DNA of 17,339 nucleotides from Methanospirillum hungatei (GCA_003251955.1 QKDV01000234.1:1-17339); one strand, 5' to 3'; counted from the first letter of the stretch, positions 1 to 8,916 are shown. Numbers and translations are program-made. Notes: a model not told the origin generated them from the letters alone.

Positions 1-1316
1 CCAATCACACCGAAGAGGTTTGCTACCACAGACATGAGTCCGATGAATACTCCACCAATCACAGTGACACGGGGAATATACCGGTCAAGAACCTTCTCAA
101 GAATTGCCGGGTTACGCCGGTATCCTGGGATGGACATGCCTGAACTCTGAATCTGCCGTGCAACTGCCTTTGAATCTAGGCCTGCAGTCTTCACCCAGAA
201 GAGTGCGAAGATTGCACCACCAACGATCATTACCACCGCGTCGATGCCCAGCCTAAAGAGAACTTCCCATGGAGCGTGAGTTCCTACATAATTGGGCATC
301 CACCACATCCATTCGGAGGGGTGGTTGATCGGAGCGAGGAACCACATCAGGCCGTTAACCGGTGTCTGTCCCTGAAACTCGCCAAGGAAGGTGATCCCAA
401 TATTATTCAGAAAGAGACCAACCATCTGGAAGTTTGCCTGGAGCACACGGACGAGAATCATCGGAAGCACACTGGCGTAGATCAGTTTCACAGGGAAACG
501 AGCCCTGGCTCCTCTGACCTGTGTGTGTGCGAGCGGGATCTCAACCCTGGTCGATTCTACGTACACGATCAGGAGGAAGATACCGATAGTACAGATAAAC
601 GCTATCAGATCGGTTCCAAAGTACTGGATAAAGTTTGCACCATCCAGCACGACCGCGAATAAACGTGGGAAGAAACCAACCGGATATGCATCGTTCACTG
701 AAGTCCAGTTGATAAAACCGTTGACAAGTGCCTGAGAAATACCTGCAATGATGAAGAGACCAACACCAGAGCCGATACCCCACTTGGTCACTACCTCATC
801 CATCATGAATACCAGAACGCCACCAAGGCAGATCTGCAGGAAGATGATGAGTGCAAGTATTGTTGAGTTTCCACCGAAGAGTGCAAGTGCAACAGCCGGA
901 TCAGGCTTTAAGAATCCACCCACAATCATCGGTGCTGCTTCAACTGCTATCATCACAAAGATCAGGAGTTTCTGCAGTCCCATGTACTGGATCTGCCCTT
1001 TGACCTCACTGGTATCTATTTGGATGATATCGGCTCCCTTGAGGAGCTGAAGAACGATCGATGCAGTAACTATTGGTCCGATACCGAGATGAACAATTGA
1101 ACCACTTGCTCCGGCAAGCAGAGCACGGTAGTACTCGAACATATCCTGGGAGGACGCAGCCAGGCCAAACACAGGAATGTTTGTCAGAATAAAGTATACT
1201 AATAGAATCCCAGCTGTCCATGCCAGTTTGTTCTTAAAATGAACATGACCTTCCGGAGCTTTTACTGCTGGCATCATTGCCAGAATCGGCTCCATCCGGT
1301 CTAGAATCTCACCCAT
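1..1316 (-). CDS. secY: Preprotein translocase subunit SecY (partial, C-terminus beyond window)
   Basis: Forms the central pore of the Sec translocon, which moves proteins across or into the cytoplasmic membrane. I translated this frame by hand: 438 open codons run from ATG at 1316 to the left edge without a stop. Seen: a hydrophobic first membrane segment (about residues 31-52), a plug-like stretch (about 71-92), the family signature DEVVTKWGIGSGVGLF (173-188), a basic cytosolic loop followed by KLIYASVLPMIL (277-288), and SIPGYRRNP (395-403) before the final membrane segments. Archaeal SecY is usually somewhat longer, so only the last few dozen residues should be missing. It lies 22 bases downstream of L15, with a G-rich ribosome binding site (GGGGG) ahead of the start. 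It is the usual closing gene of the archaeal spc-type cluster. Confidence 0.95.
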   Translation of the reverse strand, partial: MGEILDRMEPILAMMPAVKAPEGHVHFKNKLAWTAGILLVYFILTNIPVFGLAASSQDMFEYYRALLAGASGSIVHLGIGPIVTASIVLQLLKGADIIQIDTSEVKGQIQYMGLQKLLIFVMIAVEAAPMIVGGFLKPDPAVALALFGGNSTILALIIFLQICLGGVLVFMMDEVVTKWGIGSGVGLFIIAGISQALVNGFINWTSVNDAYPVGFFPRLFAVVLDGANFIQYFGTDLIAFICTIGIFLLIVYVESTRVEIPLAHTQVRGARARFPVKLIYASVLPMILVRVLQANFQMVGLFLNNIGITFLGEFQGQTPVNGLMWFLAPINHPSEWMWWMPNYVGTHAPWEVLFRLGIDAVVMIVGGAIFALFWVKTAGLDSKAVARQIQSSGMSIPGYRRNPAILEKVLDRYIPRVTVIGGVFIGLMSVVANLFGVI

Positions 1317-1338
1317 AATGTTCCCCCAAAAAAGAGGT

Positions 1339-1770
1339 TCAGGAAGTCATCGCATGACCGCCTTTCGCCTCAATCTTGGCGATCGCCTGCTGGGAGAACG
1401 CCGCGGCCGTGATTTTCATCTTGTGGCTGACCTTTCCACCACCGAGTACCTTCTCAACACCGAGAACTGCTGCATCAAGGACAACAATATCGCCCTCTTC
1501 CTGCGCAACTCCTGATCTGACAAGGACCGGCACCATCTGATCAATCTCACCAATGTCCAGAACATCTCCGGTGATAGAGGCTTCATGGTGGTGCTTGAAT
1601 CCGCACTTGCCAAAAACCGGGCCTTTGACGAGGTAGGCCTTCACAAAGTGGTGTGCATTAATACCGGCGTTACCTCTGCCTCCCCGGTTTCCTGCTCCAC
1701 GACGATTCTTGTGAGTCCCACCACCACATGTGCGTGAGCCACGGTACTTAGATCGCTTGTTGACTGGCAT
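1339..1770 (-). CDS. rpl15: Large subunit ribosomal protein L15 (uL15)
   Basis: Structural protein of the 50S subunit that binds 23S rRNA. The 143-residue product has the glycine/arginine-rich N-terminus typical of uL15 (GSRTCGGGTHKNRRGAGNRGGRGNAG, in two parts at about residues 11-36), which threads into rRNA, followed by a globular domain with VLGVEKVLGGGKV near residues 106-118. Length fits archaeal L15. The ribosome binding site AGGTGA overlaps the last codons and TGA stop of the upstream L30 gene (gap 4 bases), so translation is probably coupled to L30. secY follows after 22 bases. Confidence 0.96.
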   Translation of the reverse strand: MPVNKRSKYRGSRTCGGGTHKNRRGAGNRGGRGNAGINAHHFVKAYLVKGPVFGKCGFKHHHEASITGDVLDIGEIDQMVPVLVRSGVAQEEGDIVVLDAAVLGVEKVLGGGKVSHKMKITAAAFSQQAIAKIEAKGGHAMTS

Positions 1771-1774
1771 CTGC

Positions 1775-2236
1775 TCACCTCATCTTGTAGAGGAGATCGT
1801 TAATATTCTCCCCATGGTAACCGAGTGAACCGCCCTGCTGGAAGGTTCTCTTGGTGGTCTTATACCCTTTACGTGGCGGGTGAAGCCGCAGAACCGGTTT
1901 GAGTCCGGGAATATCTGCCAGCCGTGCCTCCCCTGCTGAGAGTGCCTTTGCAAACTCGGAGATTCCCGCATACTGGGAGTTCTCTTTGATGTACTCATCG
2001 GTAAGGTGAGCATCACCAGTGAGGCGTCCACGGGTTCTCAGAAGCTCTTCAACCGTGCAGGCATCAACTTCACCGAATGCAACAAAGTCCTTGACCTTGC
2101 GAATCATTCCGACATATGCCGGAGTGTCAGGGATGATGACACAGTGGTTGATGTGGTGAAGACGGAGCATCTTCAGGGTGTCCTTGATCTCCCGGCGGGT
2201 CTTAACCGTTCCGCGGACCTGAACAACTGCATACAT
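1775..2236 (-). CDS. rpl30: Large subunit ribosomal protein L30 (uL30)
   Basis: 50S subunit protein. The product is 153 residues when started at the ATG at 2236 (MYAVVQVRG), which matches the long archaeal/eukaryotic (L7-like) form rather than the roughly 60-residue bacterial L30. The frame stays open for 35 codons upstream, but that extension lies inside the S5 gene and has no L30 character, so I rejected it. The N-terminal L30 fold ([35 protein letters not shown]) is followed by the archaeal C-terminal extension ending in [21 protein letters not shown]. The start overlaps the S5 stop by one base (TAATG), a coupling junction. Confidence 0.96.
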   Translation of the reverse strand: MYAVVQVRGTVKTRREIKDTLKMLRLHHINHCVIIPDTPAYVGMIRKVKDFVAFGEVDACTVEELLRTRGRLTGDAHLTDEYIKENSQYAGISEFAKALSAGEARLADIPGLKPVLRLHPPRKGYKTTKRTFQQGGSLGYHGENINDLLYKMR

Positions 2237-2853
2237 TACTCCTTTCCTCCCAGCCTGATCATGTTGGTTGCTTTCAGAGCGTTGAAGGTTGCCTTGGCAT
2301 AGTTGATGGTAGTCCGGGTCTGACCTTCGGTCTGTGCCCATACATCACGAATACCGGCGAGCTGAAGCACCTTTTTGCCGATGTCTCCAGTTACAAGGCC
2401 GATTCCCTGTGGTGCTGGCATGAGTGTGACTTTCACACTGCCTGCAACACCGGTAACCTGCATGGGTATTGAGTGTGGGTTGTTACATCCACATTCCCAT
2501 GAACCACAGCCACGTTTTACCTTGATCACGTGTGTCTTGGCGTTTACGATCGCTTTCTTGATCGCGTCTCCAACCTGGGAGTCCTTACCCTGTCCAAAGC
2601 CGATGTAGCCGTCGCGATTTCCAACGACGACTACAGCCCTGAACTTGACACGACGACCGGAGTCGGTCATCCTCTGTACCATGTTGATGTCGAGCACCTC
2701 ATCCACGAGGTCAGGGAGGAATGCATCAACGATCTCAGGTTCCTTGATGGGTTTCCCACTGGCGAGCGCCTCGTCAATGCTCTTAATCTCACCGGCCTGG
2801 ACCATGCGTCCAAGACCAGTCAGGGGTACCCATTCTGTCTTCTCGTATGCCAT
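2236..2853 (-). CDS. rps5: Small subunit ribosomal protein S5 (uS5)
   Basis: 30S subunit protein near the mRNA entry site, with a role in decoding accuracy. The product has 205 residues, as expected for archaeal S5. The double-stranded-RNA-binding-like S5 domain covers about residues 60-125 ([24 protein letters not shown] at 67-90), with the cysteine-containing stretch [10 protein letters not shown] (114-123) that I recall from archaeal and eukaryotic S5/S2 proteins. The C-terminal domain holds [23 protein letters not shown] (146-168). The gene starts one base after the L18 stop and overlaps L30 by one base. Confidence 0.97.
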   Translation of the reverse strand: MAYEKTEWVPLTGLGRMVQAGEIKSIDEALASGKPIKEPEIVDAFLPDLVDEVLDINMVQRMTDSGRRVKFRAVVVVGNRDGYIGFGQGKDSQVGDAIKKAIVNAKTHVIKVKRGCGSWECGCNNPHSIPMQVTGVAGSVKVTLMPAPQGIGLVTGDIGKKVLQLAGIRDVWAQTEGQTRTTINYAKATFNALKATNMIRLGGKE

Positions 2854-2854
2854 C

Positions 2855-3382
2855 TCAGTTCAGCTCCCCCATGATTGCGTCCCGAGCTGCTGCTACATTG
2901 GCAGGCAGGGAACCTGCACGGTCGGGGGCATATGCTGCGATATGTTCTCCGTTACACCGCTCGTCAGAAGGAAGAATATCCTCAGAGTGCGGAATGTCAA
3001 GACCAGCTTCTGCTGCACCCTTCAGTGCGGCAAAGACACGTGCTCCTGCACTTGCACGGTTAAGACCGATATCGAGGATAGCGGTGTCTTTCCCTGCATT
3101 GAGTGCACGAACTGCAAAGAGCATGCCGGTCAGGTATGCTGCCGGGGTGTTGCTCAGTGAGCCCTCATACCCGAACTTGCGAAGGTCTGCAGAGTTCGCG
3201 GTGATATGAGTCCGGTCTCCTTCGAGGTGAGCAGTGACCATCTGGCAGATAATGTGCTTGTTGGTCTTTCTGACAACCATCCGCGGACGGACAGATACCA
3301 CCAGTTTGTGTCTTGCATGGTAGTCGGTTCTCCCTTCACGCCTGCGGCGGAAGGAGACGAAGTATCGTGGACCTGTTGCCAT
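2855..3382 (-). CDS. rpl18: Large subunit ribosomal protein L18 (uL18)
   Basis: Binds 5S rRNA and, with L5, anchors it in the central protuberance of the 50S subunit. The product has 175 residues, the long archaeal form. The N-terminus ([21 protein letters not shown]) is strongly basic, followed by [26 protein letters not shown] and the [26 protein letters not shown] block typical of L18/L5e. Its ATG overlaps the L19e stop codon by one base (TAATG), and S5 begins one base after its own stop. Confidence 0.97.
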   Translation of the reverse strand: MATGPRYFVSFRRRREGRTDYHARHKLVVSVRPRMVVRKTNKHIICQMVTAHLEGDRTHITANSADLRKFGYEGSLSNTPAAYLTGMLFAVRALNAGKDTAILDIGLNRASAGARVFAALKGAAEAGLDIPHSEDILPSDERCNGEHIAAYAPDRAGSLPANVAAARDAIMGELN

Positions 3383-3828
3383 TACTGTGCCCTCCCAATC
3401 TCTATCTGGGCCTTCAGGTGTGCTACAGTCCTGAACTGACCACCAGCTGCACGTCGGTAATACCGGCGGTAGACGGAACGTTCAATCTCACCAGATTCAC
3501 GCAGGTCACGGAGTACCTTCCGCTGGGCACGGATACGCTGAACCCAGCGTTCCTTGCTGACGGTGCGGGAACCGATAGCTCCCTTTCTGCGGCCTGGACC
3601 CTTACGGTGTCCATAACTCCGCTTTTCCATCATGATACGTGCCCGTCCACGGGAGTTGCCTACCTTCTGATGGGCAGCAATAGCTCCCTCCGTGATCAGG
3701 TTTCTGATGTCTTCACGAGAGATTGCCCGCTGCACATCGTCGATCTTTTCAGGATCGAACCAGATGCGGTTGAGGCCACATTTAAGGACCTCAGCAGCCA
3801 GGCGTCTCTGACCAGAAATCTGACTCAT
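3382..3828 (-). CDS. rpl19e: Large subunit ribosomal protein L19e (eL19)
   Basis: A 50S protein found in archaea and eukaryotes but not bacteria, making bridges between subunits. All 148 residues look intact. The N-terminus (ISGQRRLAAEVLKCGLNRIW) and the following DPEKIDDVQRAISREDIRNLI are diagnostic for eL19, as is the basic block SYGHRKGPGRRKGAIGSR (about residues 71-88), which lies deep in rRNA. The long helical C-terminus is rich in Arg. The gene directly abuts the L32e stop (TAA followed at once by ATG) and overlaps L18 by one base. Confidence 0.97.
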   Translation of the reverse strand: MSQISGQRRLAAEVLKCGLNRIWFDPEKIDDVQRAISREDIRNLITEGAIAAHQKVGNSRGRARIMMEKRSYGHRKGPGRRKGAIGSRTVSKERWVQRIRAQRKVLRDLRESGEIERSVYRRYYRRAAGGQFRTVAHLKAQIEIGRAQ

Positions 3829-4275
3829 TTATTCTTCCTCCTCACTTGCATCAGTCTTGGCGACTTTTGATGCAGATTTTCCTGCTGACACCGGCTTGGT
3901 TGCATCCTTCCAGTTAAGAACGCGGATTTTTGCTTCTGCGGCCTTGTTCTGGATGATCTCACGCTTCTTGCGACCTACAGTTGCACTGATGCGGATTGCC
4001 TGGGTTGCTGCGTCGACACCTGCCATATCGTTCAGGTTGCAGACACGGACTTCCCGAAGACCGCATGGGTGCATACCACGGACTGCGAGAGGGCTGCCGT
4101 ACCCTGGATCCGGGTGGGCACCCTTTGCCTTGCGGAGTTTCCTCTGCTTGCTGTGCAGACCACGGGGTCTACGCCAGGAGTCCTTGATGGTTACCTTCTT
4201 ATCAACGCCCTCACGTTTAAACCGGGCTTCTTTTGCCTTTCTTACACGAAGGAGACGTCTGATCTCTGATACCAT
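3829..4275 (-). CDS. rpl32e: Large subunit ribosomal protein L32e (eL32)
   Basis: An archaeal/eukaryotic 50S protein with no bacterial counterpart. The product has 148 residues. The recognisable core is KDSWRRPRGLHSKQRKLRKAKG (about 31-52) followed by GAHPDPGYGSPLAVRGMHPCGLREVRVCN, which matches eL32. The tail (about 128-148) has an Ala/Ser/Lys stretch followed by four glutamates, a low-complexity acidic end that is probably disordered. It overlaps the L6 stop by one base and abuts L19e with no spacer. Confidence 0.96.
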   Translation of the reverse strand: MVSEIRRLLRVRKAKEARFKREGVDKKVTIKDSWRRPRGLHSKQRKLRKAKGAHPDPGYGSPLAVRGMHPCGLREVRVCNLNDMAGVDAATQAIRISATVGRKKREIIQNKAAEAKIRVLNWKDATKPVSAGKSASKVAKTDASEEEE

Positions 4276-4805
4276 TACTGCTCACCCCTGGCAACGATGT
4301 AAATCCCGTCCTGGAAGACACGTGGGTCACGATCCCGGATCCGGGTTGCCTTTTCGATGTTTGAAGCGGTTGAACCGACCAGTTCCTTGTCAATACCGGT
4401 CACAGTCACTTCGTCGGTTCCGAGTTTTACTGATGTTCCCGGAAGGACACGTGCATACCGTGGGTATTTCTCACCAAGGAAATTGACAATCTCAAGTTTT
4501 TCTCCCTGCATCTTCAGTTGAATTGGGAAGTGGCTGTAGACAACCTTGAGATTGTACTGGTAGCCGTTGGTCACACCGGTACACATGTTCTTGCAGTGTG
4601 ATGCAAGGGTTCCTACCATTGCAACGACCTGCTTCTTTGGCGACTCAGTGATGAAGTCAGCCTGCCCGTTCTCAACAGTAATTTTGATTGCCGGGTGCCA
4701 CATGTCACGCTGGAGTTCGCCTTTCGGTCCTTTTACCTTAAGAACGGAGTCAACCATTGTAACGGTGACTCCTTCCGGAATAGATACAGTTCTTTGAGCT
4801 GACAT
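4275..4805 (-). CDS. rpl6: Large subunit ribosomal protein L6 (uL6)
   Basis: A 50S protein near the factor-binding site and the sarcin-ricin loop. With the ATG at 4805 the product is 176 residues (MSAQRTVSIPEGVTVTM). A GTG at 4814 in the same frame would add three residues. I prefer the ATG because a G-rich ribosome binding site (GGGTGG) lies a few bases ahead of it, and overlaps the GTG itself. Two L6 repeats are visible: the first around VDSVLKVKGPKGELQRDMWHP, the second around PRYARVLPGTSVKLGTDEVTVTGIDKELVGSTASNIE. The gene is 11 bases downstream of S8 and overlaps L32e by one base. Confidence 0.95.
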   Translation of the reverse strand: MSAQRTVSIPEGVTVTMVDSVLKVKGPKGELQRDMWHPAIKITVENGQADFITESPKKQVVAMVGTLASHCKNMCTGVTNGYQYNLKVVYSHFPIQLKMQGEKLEIVNFLGEKYPRYARVLPGTSVKLGTDEVTVTGIDKELVGSTASNIEKATRIRDRDPRVFQDGIYIVARGEQ

Positions 4806-4816
4806 CTGTTCCACCC

Positions 4817-5209
4817 TTAGTAAACGTACCCCAGCAGTTCGCCGCCAATTCCAAGCTGACGTGCTTCATGATGAGGCATAACCCCTTTTGAAGTGGAGAT
4901 TAGCAGCATTCCGATGCTTTTGGATGGGAGGTACTGTTGTTCCCAGCTCTCCATTTCAGCCAGCTTTACCGAGTACCGGGGGGAGATGGCACCACACTTG
5001 TTGATCATACCAGACATGGCGACCTTAAACTGGCCACCACGACCGTCCTCAACAAGGGTGTACTCCCTGATATAACCGGCTTCTTTCATAACGCGGAGCA
5101 TTTCACCGATCAAGGTACCTGCAGGCTGGACGATGCATTCAGCCCGTCCGGTATCTGCAGCGTTCTTGAGTGTGCATAACGCATCCGCAACCGTATTCAG
5201 TCTTGCCAT
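4817..5209 (-). CDS. rps8: Small subunit ribosomal protein S8 (uS8)
   Basis: A 30S assembly protein that binds the central domain of 16S rRNA; in bacteria S8 also represses its own operon. The product has 130 residues, the archaeal length. Seen: the N-terminus [22 protein letters not shown], the [19 protein letters not shown] strand region, and the C-terminal [29 protein letters not shown], which is the conserved S8 rRNA-binding end. The ribosome binding site GAGGAGG begins within the TGA stop of S14, 11 bases upstream. Confidence 0.97.
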   Translation of the reverse strand: MARLNTVADALCTLKNAADTGRAECIVQPAGTLIGEMLRVMKEAGYIREYTLVEDGRGGQFKVAMSGMINKCGAISPRYSVKLAEMESWEQQYLPSKSIGMLLISTSKGVMPHHEARQLGIGGELLGYVY

Positions 5210-5220
5210 TACTCTCCTCC

Positions 5221-5388
5221 TCAGTTCAGTTTCTTAAAGCCCAGCTTGCTGGCCCATTCCCGGAAGCACTGTCTGCAGAAGTATATACTGTATCTGCGGA
5301 CAAGTCCCTGCTTACGTCCACAGAGTTTGCACTCGTGTGCTCCGCGTCCGAAAACCTTTGTCCTTTCCTTTCCAGCCTTCTCAGACAT
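5221..5388 (-). CDS. rps14: Small subunit ribosomal protein S14, zinc-binding type (uS14)
   Basis: A small 30S protein found by direct translation of the gap between S8 and L5. It has 55 residues, starting [16 protein letters not shown] and ending [11 protein letters not shown]. It carries two CxxC pairs, C20-K-L-C23 and C38-R-Q-C41, which in the zinc-binding S14 class coordinate one Zn ion. The [14 protein letters not shown] block is typical for archaeal S14. Its ATG (5386-5388) overlaps the L5 stop by one base (TAATG), and the S8 ribosome binding site follows directly after its TGA. Confidence 0.97.
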   Translation of the reverse strand: MSEKAGKERTKVFGRGAHECKLCGRKQGLVRRYSIYFCRQCFREWASKLGFKKLN

Positions 5389-5894
5389 TACTGAACCTCC
5401 ACTCCATATTTCTGACCCAGGAAGCTAACGGTGTCATCATGGGCGACCCGCTGTTTCAGCGGGAGTTTCTTGGCCTGGATGTGTCTGCGGGAAATCCGAA
5501 CACCGTTGCGTTTAACAACGACTGTAACATCAAGACCAAAGATTCCGATCTTTGGATCATAACTCTGACCCGGGTAATCGGTGTGTTCTTCGATACCAAA
5601 GGAGAAATTCCCCTGCTGGTCAACAGCCCGTGCCGAGAGTTTGTTCCCGACTACCTTTAGGGAGGTGGTCAGAAACTCTTCTGCTACAGCACCACGCAGA
5701 GTTGTCTTACAGCTGAGTGGCTGACCCTTGCGAAGTCCGAATGCAGGAATTGTCTGCTTTGCGACACCGCGAACTGGTTTGTTCCCGGTGATCTCATTCA
5801 TGATCTTCTCTGCACTTACCAGACGATCTCCAGCCTCGCCGACACCCATGTGAACGACGATCTTATCGATGGAAACCTCGCGGTTTGGGTTCAT
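5388..5894 (-). CDS. rpl5: Large subunit ribosomal protein L5 (uL5)
   Basis: Binds 5S rRNA together with L18 and contacts the P-site tRNA region of the 50S subunit. The product has 168 residues. Seen: the start [22 protein letters not shown], the [33 protein letters not shown] block (about 36-68), characteristic of archaeal L5, and the C-terminal [26 protein letters not shown] region. The start forms an ATGA overlap of four bases with the S4e stop, and its own stop overlaps the S14 start by one base. Confidence 0.97.
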   Translation of the reverse strand: MNPNREVSIDKIVVHMGVGEAGDRLVSAEKIMNEITGNKPVRGVAKQTIPAFGLRKGQPLSCKTTLRGAVAEEFLTTSLKVVGNKLSARAVDQQGNFSFGIEEHTDYPGQSYDPKIGIFGLDVTVVVKRNGVRISRRHIQAKKLPLKQRVAHDDTVSFLGQKYGVEVQ

Positions 5895-6616
5895 TCCTCA
5901 ATCCCCCAGTTGTCAACTGCTGACTTCTCACGGCCAACTGTAACAACATACTCATCGATGGTCTCGAAGGTGGCGCCGGTCTCCTCATCCTTCAGGAGGA
6001 CACGGTTTGGAAGGCTGCCGTTAACAATAACACGGTCAGTGATCCGTGCAATGTTTCCGGAGTGCTTCCCACCAATGACCATAACCATGTTACCGGTCTG
6101 ATATGGGAAGTGATCGAGGATCTTATTCATCTCACCGTCTTTCAGGGAGAGAACAACCGAGTCACCGGATTTGTAACTGTTGTCTGCGATGATGTTTGAT
6201 CCATCACGCAGGTTCAGCTGAACCTTGCCACCCTTGATGATGGTCTTATTGGTGATCTTGACCAGTCTGGACTGAGCAGACTCTGCATCGATCTGGATGG
6301 TCTTGTGCCGGCCTTTTGCATCACGAAGAATCCGGTAGTGTTTGCCTGTCTTCGGGATGGAAATGATATCAAAGATACCAATACCCATGTCTGCATGTCT
6401 GCATGCACGACCGTTCACAATTACATCACGCTGACGAAGGATCTGTTTAACCTCCTTCATATTGCGGGCTACCCGGATATGATTCCGAAGCCAGACAGCG
6501 ATTGGCAGTGCATTGGTGTTGTGCGGTCCCGGGGAGGGCTTCATGACGAACTTGGTCGTCTTTCTTGCAATACCCCAGGAATTTGGTGCTACAACTCTCT
6601 TCAGGTGTTGTCCCAT
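5891..6616 (-). CDS. rps4e: Small subunit ribosomal protein S4e (eS4)
   Basis: An archaeal/eukaryotic 30S protein. With the ATG at 6616 it has 241 residues (MGQHLKRVVAPNSW), the standard S4e start. The frame is open 14 codons further upstream, but that part lies inside L24 and does not look like S4e. Domains: an S4 RNA-binding domain at about 41-88 (VWLRNHIRVARNMKEVKQIL then RDVIVNGRACRHADMGIG), a central S4e domain, and a KOW motif at about 173-197 (QTGNMVMVIGGKHSGNIARI). The start is one base past the L24 stop, and the end overlaps L5 by four bases. Confidence 0.97.
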   Translation of the reverse strand: MGQHLKRVVAPNSWGIARKTTKFVMKPSPGPHNTNALPIAVWLRNHIRVARNMKEVKQILRQRDVIVNGRACRHADMGIGIFDIISIPKTGKHYRILRDAKGRHKTIQIDAESAQSRLVKITNKTIIKGGKVQLNLRDGSNIIADNSYKSGDSVVLSLKDGEMNKILDHFPYQTGNMVMVIGGKHSGNIARITDRVIVNGSLPNRVLLKDEETGATFETIDEYVVTVGREKSAVDNWGIEE

Positions 6617-6617
6617 C

Positions 6618-6980
6618 TTATTCACCACCCAGTTTCTGCTCGCGTCGCTTGTCCTCAAGGTTCAGTTCGGTAACTATGACATTTGAGGGATCAATCGGGC
6701 GTGGTACTTCAGTACCGTCTGCCTTCTTGACAGATACGCCGTCAACGATGATCTGGGATTTCTTGGTTTCTACATAATCCACAGAGCCTGATGTACCGAC
6801 ATGGTCACCACGGACAACCTTTACGGTGTCTCCTTTGATGACACGGACACTTCTCTGGTGGTACTTCTCACGCAGTTCCTTGGAGAGAGGAGCGTGCAGA
6901 AGTGATCCGCGCTCGTGGTGCGCAGCATTGTACCGAGCTTTGCGCTGTTTTCTAGGTTGTTTGCTTGCAATCCTTACCAT
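6618..6980 (-). CDS. rpl24: Large subunit ribosomal protein L24 (uL24)
   Basis: An early-assembly 50S protein near the exit tunnel. The product has 120 residues. The N-terminus is basic and holds the archaeal/eukaryotic L24/L26 pattern QPRKQRKARYNAAHHERG followed by LSKELREKYHQRSVRV. A KOW motif follows at about 47-70 (RVIKGDTVKVVRGDHVGTSG). Residues 71-110 include the strand region YVETKKSQIIVDGV. It sits 9 bases after L14 and 1 base before S4e. Confidence 0.97.
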   Translation of the reverse strand: MVRIASKQPRKQRKARYNAAHHERGSLLHAPLSKELREKYHQRSVRVIKGDTVKVVRGDHVGTSGSVDYVETKKSQIIVDGVSVKKADGTEVPRPIDPSNVIVTELNLEDKRREQKLGGE

Positions 6981-6989
6981 TCACACCAC

Positions 6990-7388
6990 TCACACGATGA
7001 TCGTGGCCATCGAGCCGATACGTGGGTATCGGATCGCGACCTCACGAGCAACCGGACCCTTAATCTCGGTTCCACGTGGTTCATTCTTCTCATCGACGAC
7101 CACAACGGCGTTATCCTCAAAGCTGAGCCGAAGTCCGCTTGGGCGGCGAATCTCTTTCTTCTGGCGGATGACCACGGCACGCACGAGTTTCCTGCGCATG
7201 TCGGGTGTTCCCTTCTTGACACTCACCGTGGCGATGTCAGCAAGTCCGAGTTTTGGCTGCCTGCGTCTGACACCATGGTATCCGAAGACCGAGACGACCT
7301 GTACTAACCGTGCTCCGGTGTTGTCTGCACAGGCCATTCTGGTTCCGGTGCTTACTGAGCGTGGGACCTTTATCCCAAGGCCCTTCAT
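6990..7388 (-). CDS. rpl14: Large subunit ribosomal protein L14 (uL14)
   Basis: A conserved 50S protein that contacts the 30S subunit and also binds anti-association factors such as aIF6 in archaea and eukaryotes. The product has 132 residues. Seen: [17 protein letters not shown] (about 18-34), the [29 protein letters not shown] block (about 51-79) and the conserved [27 protein letters not shown] region (about 90-116), diagnostic for L14/L23. It overlaps S17 by four bases (ATGA) and is followed by L24 after nine. Confidence 0.97.
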   Translation of the reverse strand: MKGLGIKVPRSVSTGTRMACADNTGARLVQVVSVFGYHGVRRRQPKLGLADIATVSVKKGTPDMRRKLVRAVVIRQKKEIRRPSGLRLSFEDNAVVVVDEKNEPRGTEIKGPVAREVAIRYPRIGSMATIIV

Positions 7389-7711
7389 GACTTGTTCACC
7401 TCAATGACCACGAAGGTCTTGGTCTTGGAGAGCGGTCTGCACTCAGCAATGCTCACGGTGTCTCCAACCCTTGCATGCAGGCATGGTGGGTTGTGTGCAT
7501 GAATCTTTGAACTCCGCTTCTCGTACCGCTGGTACTTCTTGACAAAGTGCAGGTAGTCCCTCCTGATCACTACCGACCCCGTCATCTTGTCGCTCACGAC
7601 TTTGCCGGTGATCACCTGGCCGCGCACCGGCAAGGTGCCATGGAACGGGCAGTTTACGTCAGAACACTCTTTTTCCGGTGTTGGGACGTTAAATCCGATA
7701 TTTCTTGCCAT
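7385..7711 (-). CDS. rps17: Small subunit ribosomal protein S17 (uS17)
   Basis: A primary 16S rRNA-binding 30S protein with an OB fold. The product has 108 residues, in the archaeal range. The N-terminus [20 protein letters not shown] followed by PFHG (C16, C21) matches archaeal S17/S11. The OB core holds [25 protein letters not shown] and the conserved [20 protein letters not shown] followed by [17 protein letters not shown]. It is nine bases downstream of rnp1 and overlaps L14 by four bases. Confidence 0.97.
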   Translation of the reverse strand: MARNIGFNVPTPEKECSDVNCPFHGTLPVRGQVITGKVVSDKMTGSVVIRRDYLHFVKKYQRYEKRSSKIHAHNPPCLHARVGDTVSIAECRPLSKTKTFVVIEVNKS

Positions 7712-7720
7712 TATGAACCT

Positions 7721-7996
7721 CTATTTTCTGATTCGCATTGTTGTCCGTCTCTCCGGAGCCATCAGGAGTGCTGAGCCATCCAGATCAACGACTTTTTTCC
7801 CGGGAAGCCGGGTCCGAAGGGTTATTCCCTTCTTTCCCATCATCTTCAGACCGGATTCGGTCTTAACTCTGACCGTGTTTCTGGTCTCGTCGATGATGAG
7901 ACCCGTTATTCCCACGAGGGAAGGATTTGAGGCACGTACAACCGCAACATCCATTCCGATGAGTTCATGGAACAGGATGTTCTGCGGTGTGATCAT
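7721..7996 (-). CDS. rnp1: Ribonuclease P protein component 1 (Rpp29/Pop4 family)
   Basis: A protein subunit of archaeal RNase P, the ribozyme that removes 5' leaders from pre-tRNA; Rpp29 works with Rpp21 on the specificity domain of the RNA. The product has 91 residues. Seen: ITPQNILFHELIGMDVAVVRASNPSLVGI (2-30), then GLIIDETRNTVRVKTESGL (32-50), the Sm-like barrel characteristic of Rpp29, and a basic C-terminus. Location between L29 and S17 is the usual archaeal position. Its start overlaps the L29 stop by four bases (ATGA), so its production is probably tied to ribosome synthesis. Confidence 0.95.
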   Translation of the reverse strand: MITPQNILFHELIGMDVAVVRASNPSLVGITGLIIDETRNTVRVKTESGLKMMGKKGITLRTRLPGKKVVDLDGSALLMAPERRTTMRIRK

Positions 7997-8196
7997 GCCC
8001 GGGTTCTGCGGTTCTGTTCGGTTTTCATCCGGGCAATGGTCCTGCGAATCTCGCGGATCTGACCCGGGTTTTCAGGAGCTCCACCAGCACTGACCTTCCC
8101 ATGGTACTGGATCAGTTCCATCTTGAGTTTGTCGACCTGTTCTACCAGTTCGACATCAGAGAGCTGGCTGACATCATGTGCTCGGAAGATTGCCAT
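7993..8196 (-). CDS. rpl29: Large subunit ribosomal protein L29 (uL29)
   Basis: A small 50S protein near the peptide exit tunnel that helps form the docking site for SRP and other nascent-chain factors. The product is 67 residues and mostly helical. Seen: the first helix [30 protein letters not shown] and the conserved end AGGAPENPGQIREIRRTIAR (37-56), typical of L29/L35. The ATG overlaps the S3 stop by one base, and rnp1 starts within its stop (4-base overlap). Confidence 0.96.
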   Translation of the reverse strand: MAIFRAHDVSQLSDVELVEQVDKLKMELIQYHGKVSAGGAPENPGQIREIRRTIARMKTEQNRRTRA

Positions 8197-8912
8197 TAGA
8201 GATCCTCCTCAACATCTGGCTCGCCGGCCATCTCTTCAAGAGGAACATCCTCCTCATCAGCAGATTCTGCTGCGATTTTTGTGAGATGAGGAGCGAGGCT
8301 TGCCTTCTTCTTCTCAAGAACTGCTGTTACCTGGAAGTGATCAGGAAGCTGTGCACCTGGTGGAATGATCCTGACCTGAACACCGATAACGCCGAGTTTC
8401 TTGATTGCTACTGCGAATCCCTTCTCAACGATGGTATTTACAGGATCTCCGGAGTGCTTGATGTATCCTTCAGTAAACTTCTGGACACGACCACGGGCTC
8501 CGGTAAGTTTTCCAGAGATGACAACTTCGCAGCCAAGTGCACCGGACTCCATGATCCTACGGATCGTGGATGAACCTGCTTTCCTGAAATACCAGCCACG
8601 TTCAAGAGCACTGGCAAGCCGCTCGGCCATAATCTGTGCATTCAGGTTTGGATTATCAACCTGCTGGACCTCAATCTGAGGGGACTCTACCCCATAGACT
8701 GTAGCGAGATCCTGGGTCAGGCCGCGAACGACCTTTCCACCTTTTCCAATGACGATACCCGGCTTCTCTGCAAAGATCGTCACCTGGGTGCCGAGAGGAG
8801 TACGGATGAGATCCATACCGCCATACCCGGCACGCTTGAGCTCACGGGAGAGGTGCTTCTCTACCCTGACCTTCCGGACACCGTCTGCTACAAACTTACG
8901 TTCTACTGCCAT
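8196..8912 (-). CDS. rps3: Small subunit ribosomal protein S3 (uS3)
   Basis: A 30S protein at the mRNA entry channel. The product has 238 residues. A type II KH domain is seen with the GXXG loop in [14 protein letters not shown] (52-65). The C-terminal S3 domain includes [37 protein letters not shown] (in two halves, about 105-142), the best-conserved S3 block. The last roughly 25 residues are strongly acidic ([22 protein letters not shown]), probably disordered. It starts four bases after L22 and overlaps L29 by one base. Confidence 0.97.
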   Translation of the reverse strand: MAVERKFVADGVRKVRVEKHLSRELKRAGYGGMDLIRTPLGTQVTIFAEKPGIVIGKGGKVVRGLTQDLATVYGVESPQIEVQQVDNPNLNAQIMAERLASALERGWYFRKAGSSTIRRIMESGALGCEVVISGKLTGARGRVQKFTEGYIKHSGDPVNTIVEKGFAVAIKKLGVIGVQVRIIPPGAQLPDHFQVTAVLEKKKASLAPHLTKIAAESADEEDVPLEEMAGEPDVEEDL

Positions 8913-8916
8913 ACCT

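Noticed and set aside
276..783. Open frames on both strands inside the secY region (for example 128 aa at 276-662 plus)
   Set aside because: They overlap the secY frame, which has clear SecY signatures and membrane segments; the alternative translations show no domain character.
2237..2341. N-terminal extension of L30 (35 codons)
   Set aside because: It lies within the S5 gene and does not resemble L30; the ATG at 2236 gives the standard L30 N-terminus.
2645..3160. 171-codon plus-strand frame opposite L18/S5
   Set aside because: It lies antisense to two conserved ribosomal protein genes, is rich in Ser/Cys as expected of a shadow frame, and has no ribosome binding site I can support.
6617..6658. 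N-terminal extension of S4e (14 codons)
   Set aside because: It lies inside L24; the ATG at 6616 gives the standard MGQHLKR start.
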